From XYA12-FULL-58-9 sp001798605 (lineage in GTDB: Bacteria > Myxococcota > XYA12-FULL-58-9): a DNA stretch of 7,705 bases. The notes beneath the pieces are model-generated. The model ran no database searches. It saw nothing but the letters and a program-made list of their open reading frames with translations, and was not told the origin of the DNA. Below, piece after piece: positions 5,801 through 7,705 of the stretch. Position numbers and translations under genes: made by a program. Position 1 is the first letter of the stretch. Each line of letters opens with the position of its first letter. The DNA is taken from contig DAINMX010000283.1 of the NCBI GenBank assembly GCA_036736205.1, forward strand, positions 1 through 7,705, in the 5' to 3' direction.

Positions 5801-6907
5801 ACCACCCAGGGAATCATGCTGGCGGAGAACAAGGAGCTCTGTCACCTGGTGATCAGTGTCGCCCGCTCGATCATCAAGTCGATGACCGATCGTGCCAGTG
5901 GACAGGCGGTGGCCGGCAAGATCGTTCAGAAGATTCTTCGGACTGGTGACAATCCTCAGGGCAAAAAGATGGTCATCCACGGCTACGGCAACATGGGCAC
6001 CTGGATCGCCAAGTACCTCAATGACGCCGGCATGGTGGTAACCATTGTCGACACCAGCCAATCGCAGTTGGACCGCGCCAAATCGGACGGTTTCGCCACT
6101 GTCCTCGCCAATGCCGACCATTCGCTCAACGCCGCCGAGGAGAAGGCTCTGCGTCAGGCCGACCATGTGGTTGGCATCACCGGCGGTCTGAGCATGGACA
6201 TGCCGCGCTTCAGACTCCTCAAGGCCGGCGCTCGTTGGGCCTCGGCGGCATCGAAACGCAGTGAAGGAGCGATGGACGCGCTGACCGCGGCTGCAACCAG
6301 CAAGAAGATTCTCCCAGAAGACAATCCGCTCATTCAGAGCCGCACTGCGGTCTATGAAGTCGACGGCAAGGATATTTACGTCGACGGCGATGGCTGGCCT
6401 ATCAACTTTGATGGCGGAATTGAGGTCTCGAACGCAACGATCATCCAATTCATGCACATGGCGATGCTGCTCGGCCTATTGGTCCAGGCGGCCAAGTCGA
6501 AGGGCCGGACCGGCCTGCAGAAGCTCGATCCAAAACTCGACGACTACGCCGTGAAGCGGCTGACACCCCATCTCGAAAAGCTTAGCGCCGATGTATACGA
6601 CCCGGACAAATGGGCCGAGGACCTCGCCGCCGTCACTCTGCTCTACAAAGATCTGACCGCCGAAGACGCCCCGAGCGTGGGCAGTACCAAGGCATCGATG
6701 CTCCTGGTGCAAACGGCTATCAGAGATGCGGTCGCCAGCGAAGACCCGGACAAACCCTACACGGACAAAGAGCTCGTTGATGTTCTTGGTGCCCGCGGAA
6801 TCGACATTGCCCATCGGACCGTATCGGGGCTGCGCAAGGCTTTGCAGATCCCCACCTCGGCTCGACGCAAATCGCGGATCACGATCGCGCAACCCGCTTC
6901 CCAGTGA
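2900..6907 (+). CDS. Giant multi-HTH protein with AdoHcyase-like domain and C-terminal sigma-54 RpoN domain
   Basis: The product is 1335 residues from the ATG at 2900. The frame is open to a TTG at 2846, which would add 18 residues, and neither start has a good Shine-Dalgarno sequence. Residues 1-830 are mostly helical and match no family I recognise. They hold several HTH-like units, about 338-365, 403-434, 536-572, 595-630 and 730-766. Residues ~850-1232 resemble S-adenosylhomocysteine hydrolase: DDGG (939-942), ELTTQG (966-971), KSMTD (993-997), a Rossmann GYGNMG (1028-1033) with acidic Asp1051 after strand 2, GWPINF (1165-1170) and a KLDPKLDDYAV tail. The C-terminal KPDHYRY of true hydrolases is missing. 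Residues ~1265-1325 match the RpoN domain of sigma-54, with EDPDKPYTDKEL, then RGIDIAHRTVSGLRKALQIP; the RpoN box ARRTVAKYRE is here AHRTVSGLRK (1304-1313). Sigma-54's activator-binding, core-binding and -12-binding parts are absent, so it is not a sigma factor. A cytoplasmic DNA-binding regulator with a nucleotide-type ligand domain is inferred. No signal or membrane segment is seen. Confidence 0.9.
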   Translation: MPYAGLIQGFVETRLSAGLDAQRAREIYDYAQSEVDLANKQLRGARLARAKEHLVRVSELYGRFFDAAGAKQWQALTGITVGPGGEATYPEGFLPAQKILSLRRTLADQAHRIGTDYQVTRGDNKVEVTTRGLDLAELTARRPQRPRQAFLSIKEAATLKPSRILIHKTLQNPSSITLAGLYQRFCQFAQSSASQANSLAERDMEKAPADLAAILAQIWQATGCRRLSLDEIKLHLATAVEAFFFKNKLYADRLNGRYCDSRYQSLFATLASEALNGFVVEYQQRVVENGEPYSLVLEANGFVLWKQKVRILPHLEALLPQPTLEQIENLHGMAVDGDLDATDFYKAAGIDKYDLFKLCVALPDRFEVQLCEGDSLTPLGENRSKATHVTEEELAHKWNQKVVDGGMEIGAFCREEGVRFNRIKWLRRSSKLFKEPQPITHVPPDDSREQALAADTIAMMQKILARDVLQSVPEVVELINGNGEFVRKWGAMDLDRYRAIRVASGADEFPNFGSRLLWGPTVKEEYLALVDRFADLSLQHAVTELKKLHPRMTRGRLRQLFCLYPNLPQPWLDNRRTGLQARSLAKRIAGMLELEPMTSEDISRALQGEGIECPTSTVSSLVSRYRDDYFAELRPVTLVQKFSAERNNRIGRSLLQLAIRCAPPTAERDQIAAVWAKLLKRAGLGSDLPKNAVEQLGEFCNNPGEISWDEHRAQVFAEIVAAYAQSMPRTASENDIRLRILHDYPIDPKRFGQLKKRWERSPGDYPVLSGYFNAKGKLQLQGSRPSKPTTSVIANSQFMGGWDSQRDLVPTNSSSRNELAVLSQALRIALLQPELETMFDDLVNGKPLWDKTVLWVSHALGDNVPVARILRRAGASGPKTIVCATPYGSNPLVTEALSQLGTQTFLAPLDEAGYPQAVEAALDKAIELHKRGQPIMVMDDGGLVSKLIASKPKKYAKYAQDIRVVELTTQGIMLAENKELCHLVISVARSIIKSMTDRASGQAVAGKIVQKILRTGDNPQGKKMVIHGYGNMGTWIAKYLNDAGMVVTIVDTSQSQLDRAKSDGFATVLANADHSLNAAEEKALRQADHVVGITGGLSMDMPRFRLLKAGARWASAASKRSEGAMDALTAAATSKKILPEDNPLIQSRTAVYEVDGKDIYVDGDGWPINFDGGIEVSNATIIQFMHMAMLLGLLVQAAKSKGRTGLQKLDPKLDDYAVKRLTPHLEKLSADVYDPDKWAEDLAAVTLLYKDLTAEDAPSVGSTKASMLLVQTAIRDAVASEDPDKPYTDKELVDVLGARGIDIAHRTVSGLRKALQIPTSARRKSRITIAQPASQ
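6809..6838 (+). other. Degenerate RpoN box within the fusion protein
   Basis: These codons encode AHRTVSGLRK. The hallmark RpoN box of sigma-54 is ARRTVAKYRE, which docks in the major groove of the -24 GG element. The Ala, second Arg, Thr, Val and the later Arg are kept. The first Arg is His and the AKY segment is SGL. Flanking residues also match: P-x-K-P-x-[ST]-D before and L-x-I-P-x-S after. The fold is therefore likely kept, while DNA specificity may be altered. Confidence 0.8.
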
Positions 6908-6914
6908 GAACTGC

Positions 6915-6924
6915 GTTGCGCAAC
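6915..6924. promoter_or_regulatory. 10-bp perfect palindrome, candidate activator site upstream of the sigma-54 promoter
   Basis: GTTGCGCAAC is a perfect palindrome starting 8 bases after the stop of the fusion gene. It is centred about 70 bases upstream of the transcription start predicted from the -24/-12 element. Enhancer-binding proteins of sigma-54 usually bind dyads 70-200 bases upstream, so the position fits. The same TTGC/GCAA halves recur at 6975-6986 overlapping the -12 element. A chance 10-bp palindrome is possible. Confidence 0.4.
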
Positions 6925-6935
6925 CGTCCGCCTAG

Positions 6936-6949
6936 AATCCCGTGGGATT
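6936..6949. repeat. Inverted repeat AATCCC-GT-GGGATT between the fusion gene and the lipoprotein gene
   Basis: Two 6-bp arms are separated by only two bases. The loop is too tight and no T-run follows, so this is not a convincing terminator. A protein-binding dyad about 47 bases upstream of the predicted start of the sigma-54 transcript is more likely. Confidence 0.4.
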
Positions 6950-6958
6950 TCAAATGGG

Positions 6959-6973
6959 CGCCGTGGCACGGCG
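6959..6973. repeat. 15-bp perfect palindrome overlapping the -24 element
   Basis: CGCCGTG-G-CACGGCG has 7-bp arms around a central G and contains the whole TGGCACG of the -24 element. It may be an operator through which a dimeric protein blocks or replaces sigma-54. As RNA it could fold with a CGCCG/CGGCG stem and 5-base loop followed by TTTGCTT, a weak terminator for the upstream gene. Both readings are inference. Confidence 0.5.
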
Positions 6974-6979
6974 TTTGCT
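6964..6979 (+). promoter_or_regulatory. Sigma-54 (RpoN) promoter, -24/-12 type
   Basis: TGGCACG (6964-6970), a 4-base spacer, then TTGCT (6975-6979) match the classic sigma-54 consensus TGGCACG-N4-TTGCW at every specified position. The invariant GG (6965-6966) and GC (6977-6978) have the required spacing. Transcription is predicted near 6990, giving a leader of about 56 bases to the ATG at 7046. Such promoters need a bacterial enhancer-binding protein and ATP; none is encoded in this window. Other TGGCAC occurrences in the window lack the -12 half. Confidence 0.8.
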
Positions 6980-7045
6980 TGTGCAAGTGGGATTGACAGA
7001 AACCCAGACGGCACTCATGATGCGTCCACCAAATAGGATGACTCA

Positions 7046-7480
7046 ATGCTAACGAAAGAGACACTGGTATTTCTGACCTGCTTGGGTCTGGCTGGCGGCG
7101 GCTGCGGTCACGAAGATTCCGTGGGTTTTTTGACGAACGGCGACAGTGATTTTCTCAATTTTGAGGCGTTCAAGGCCGTCGATGGTGACGTCCTGTTTGT
7201 GCGAATCGCTCGCACGGAGTGTTTCGAGGGATGCGGCGGGTTTGGGGACTGCGCAGAGTACTGTCGAGACACCGTCGATCTCGATTGGGGCAAAGCGGTA
7301 GTCGAGTTGGACCCAGAGCCTGCAACGGTGACGAGTGAGGTCGGAGCGCGCGACAACCAATCATTTGCGGGTGACGAAGTTTCGGGCCTTAACATTGAAG
7401 CGACGAGTGTCGTTGCACCCATGCGAATCGACGTGAGGGTCGCCGGTAAGCAAGACTCGTGGATCTATACAGGCGAATAG
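7046..7480 (+). CDS. Small Cys-rich putative lipoprotein under a sigma-54 promoter
   Basis: The product has 144 residues. It begins MLTKETLVFLTCLGLAGGGC: a charged n-region, a hydrophobic core and a candidate lipidated Cys20 in GGGC. The -3 residue is Gly instead of the usual Leu, so the lipobox is atypical. A cluster of four Cys at about 59, 63, 69 and 73 (spacing CX3CX5CX3C, in TECFEGCGGFGDCAEYC) suggests two local disulfides or, less likely outside the cytoplasm, a metal site. The remainder is acidic with beta-like alternation. AGGA at 7035-7038 lies 7 bases before the ATG and supports the start. The sigma-54 promoter at 6964-6979 should drive it, so expression is probably conditional. No family is recognised; envelope or surface location is inferred. 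Confidence 0.75.
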   Translation: MLTKETLVFLTCLGLAGGGCGHEDSVGFLTNGDSDFLNFEAFKAVDGDVLFVRIARTECFEGCGGFGDCAEYCRDTVDLDWGKAVVELDPEPATVTSEVGARDNQSFAGDEVSGLNIEATSVVAPMRIDVRVAGKQDSWIYTGE

Positions 7481-7628
7481 CGTCGGTTCATCTCAGTTGC
7501 CCTGACCACCGTGCTTTTCACTCGCAACCGCTGCTCAAGGTCTCCATGTTTCTCCTGATGGCGTTCGCCGTGGTTTGTGAGGTATTCCTTCTTCGAACTG
7601 TCCTCGGTGGGGCGTGAACGCAATCCCG

Positions 7629-7705
7629 ATGAACGAACAAATGCTAGGTGAGTTCAATGGGGCGCTGCAACAGCATCTGGCTTCGCGAGGAAACGGAGGA
7701 TGTTG
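7629..7705 (+). CDS. Possible 5' end of a downstream gene (partial, unidentified)
   Basis: An ATG at 7629 opens a frame that runs to the right edge, encoding MNEQMLGEFNGALQQHLASR and a few Gly-rich residues. The composition is protein-like. A GTG at 7614 in the same frame is an alternative start, and the frame is closed upstream by TGA at 7578-7580. A clear Shine-Dalgarno sequence is lacking; GGTGGGG at 7606-7612 is distant. The gap from 7481 to 7628 shows no clear terminator or promoter. Confidence 0.35.
   Translation, partial: MNEQMLGEFNGALQQHLASRGNGGC

Noticed and set aside
5507..6457. 316-codon open frame on the minus strand
   Set aside because: It lies fully opposite the AdoHcyase-like coding region, whose motifs are clear on the + strand; antisense open frames are expected at this GC content.
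6692..6907. Reading the large gene as a sigma-54 factor (rpoN)
   Set aside because: Only the -24-binding domain is present; the Gln-rich activator region, the core-binding region and the -12-binding HTH are missing.
7017..7052. 11-codon upstream frame MMRPPNRMTQC overlapping the start of the lipoprotein gene
   Set aside because: It has no Shine-Dalgarno sequence; it could be a coupling leader but is within chance expectation.
7546..7617. 23-codon hydrophobic open frame starting MFLLMAFAVV with AAGG 5 bases upstream
   Set aside because: It could be a small membrane peptide, but the frame is open upstream as well, it is very short, and nothing else supports it.
1..7705. tRNA, rRNA, CRISPR array, transposase or IS ends
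   Set aside because: I looked for these and saw no supporting pattern in the window.

Overview
This window looks like a chromosomal segment from a GC-rich Gram-negative bacterium. A Myxococcota- or Bradymonadota-like (former Deltaproteobacteria) lineage is my best guess. The basis is small Cys-containing lipoproteins, a TPR protein, sigma-54-related signals and a very large multi-domain protein of unknown family. This is inference from style; no marker gene in the window settles the lineage.

Layout: bases 3-62 may be the tail of an upstream + strand gene, and 63-225 hold nothing I can call. A TPR-repeat protein is encoded on the - strand (226-1005). It is divergent from a + strand gene (1086-1982) whose first ~50 residues resemble the N-terminal domain of translation initiation factor IF2, followed by a beta-rich, outer-membrane-barrel-like region with no signal peptide. 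The 80-bp divergent intergenic region carries a tandem 13-bp direct repeat directly upstream of a -35/extended -10 promoter that would give a nearly leaderless mRNA. Next comes a lipoprotein with a DxDGDG calcium-binding-type loop (2079-2798).

The centrepiece is the gene at 2900-6907, a protein of about 1335 residues. Its first ~830 residues are mostly helical and contain several degenerate helix-turn-helix-like units. Residues ~850-1232 resemble S-adenosylhomocysteine hydrolase (AdoHcyase) with an altered active site. The last ~60 residues align without gaps to the C-terminal RpoN domain of sigma-54, which recognises the -24 promoter element, including a modified RpoN box. The rest of sigma-54 is absent. 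I do not know this architecture from any named family.

Immediately downstream, 6964-6979 is a full-consensus sigma-54 promoter (TGGCACG-N4-TTGCT). Its -24 element sits inside a perfect 15-bp palindrome, and two further dyads lie upstream. It points at a small Cys-rich putative lipoprotein (7046-7480). An open reading frame starting at 7629 runs off the right edge.

A working model, which is inference only: the large protein is a DNA-binding regulator that couples an AdoHcy/NAD-type ligand domain to a -24-box-binding module. It may act on the adjacent sigma-54 promoter and perhaps on other sigma-54 promoters.
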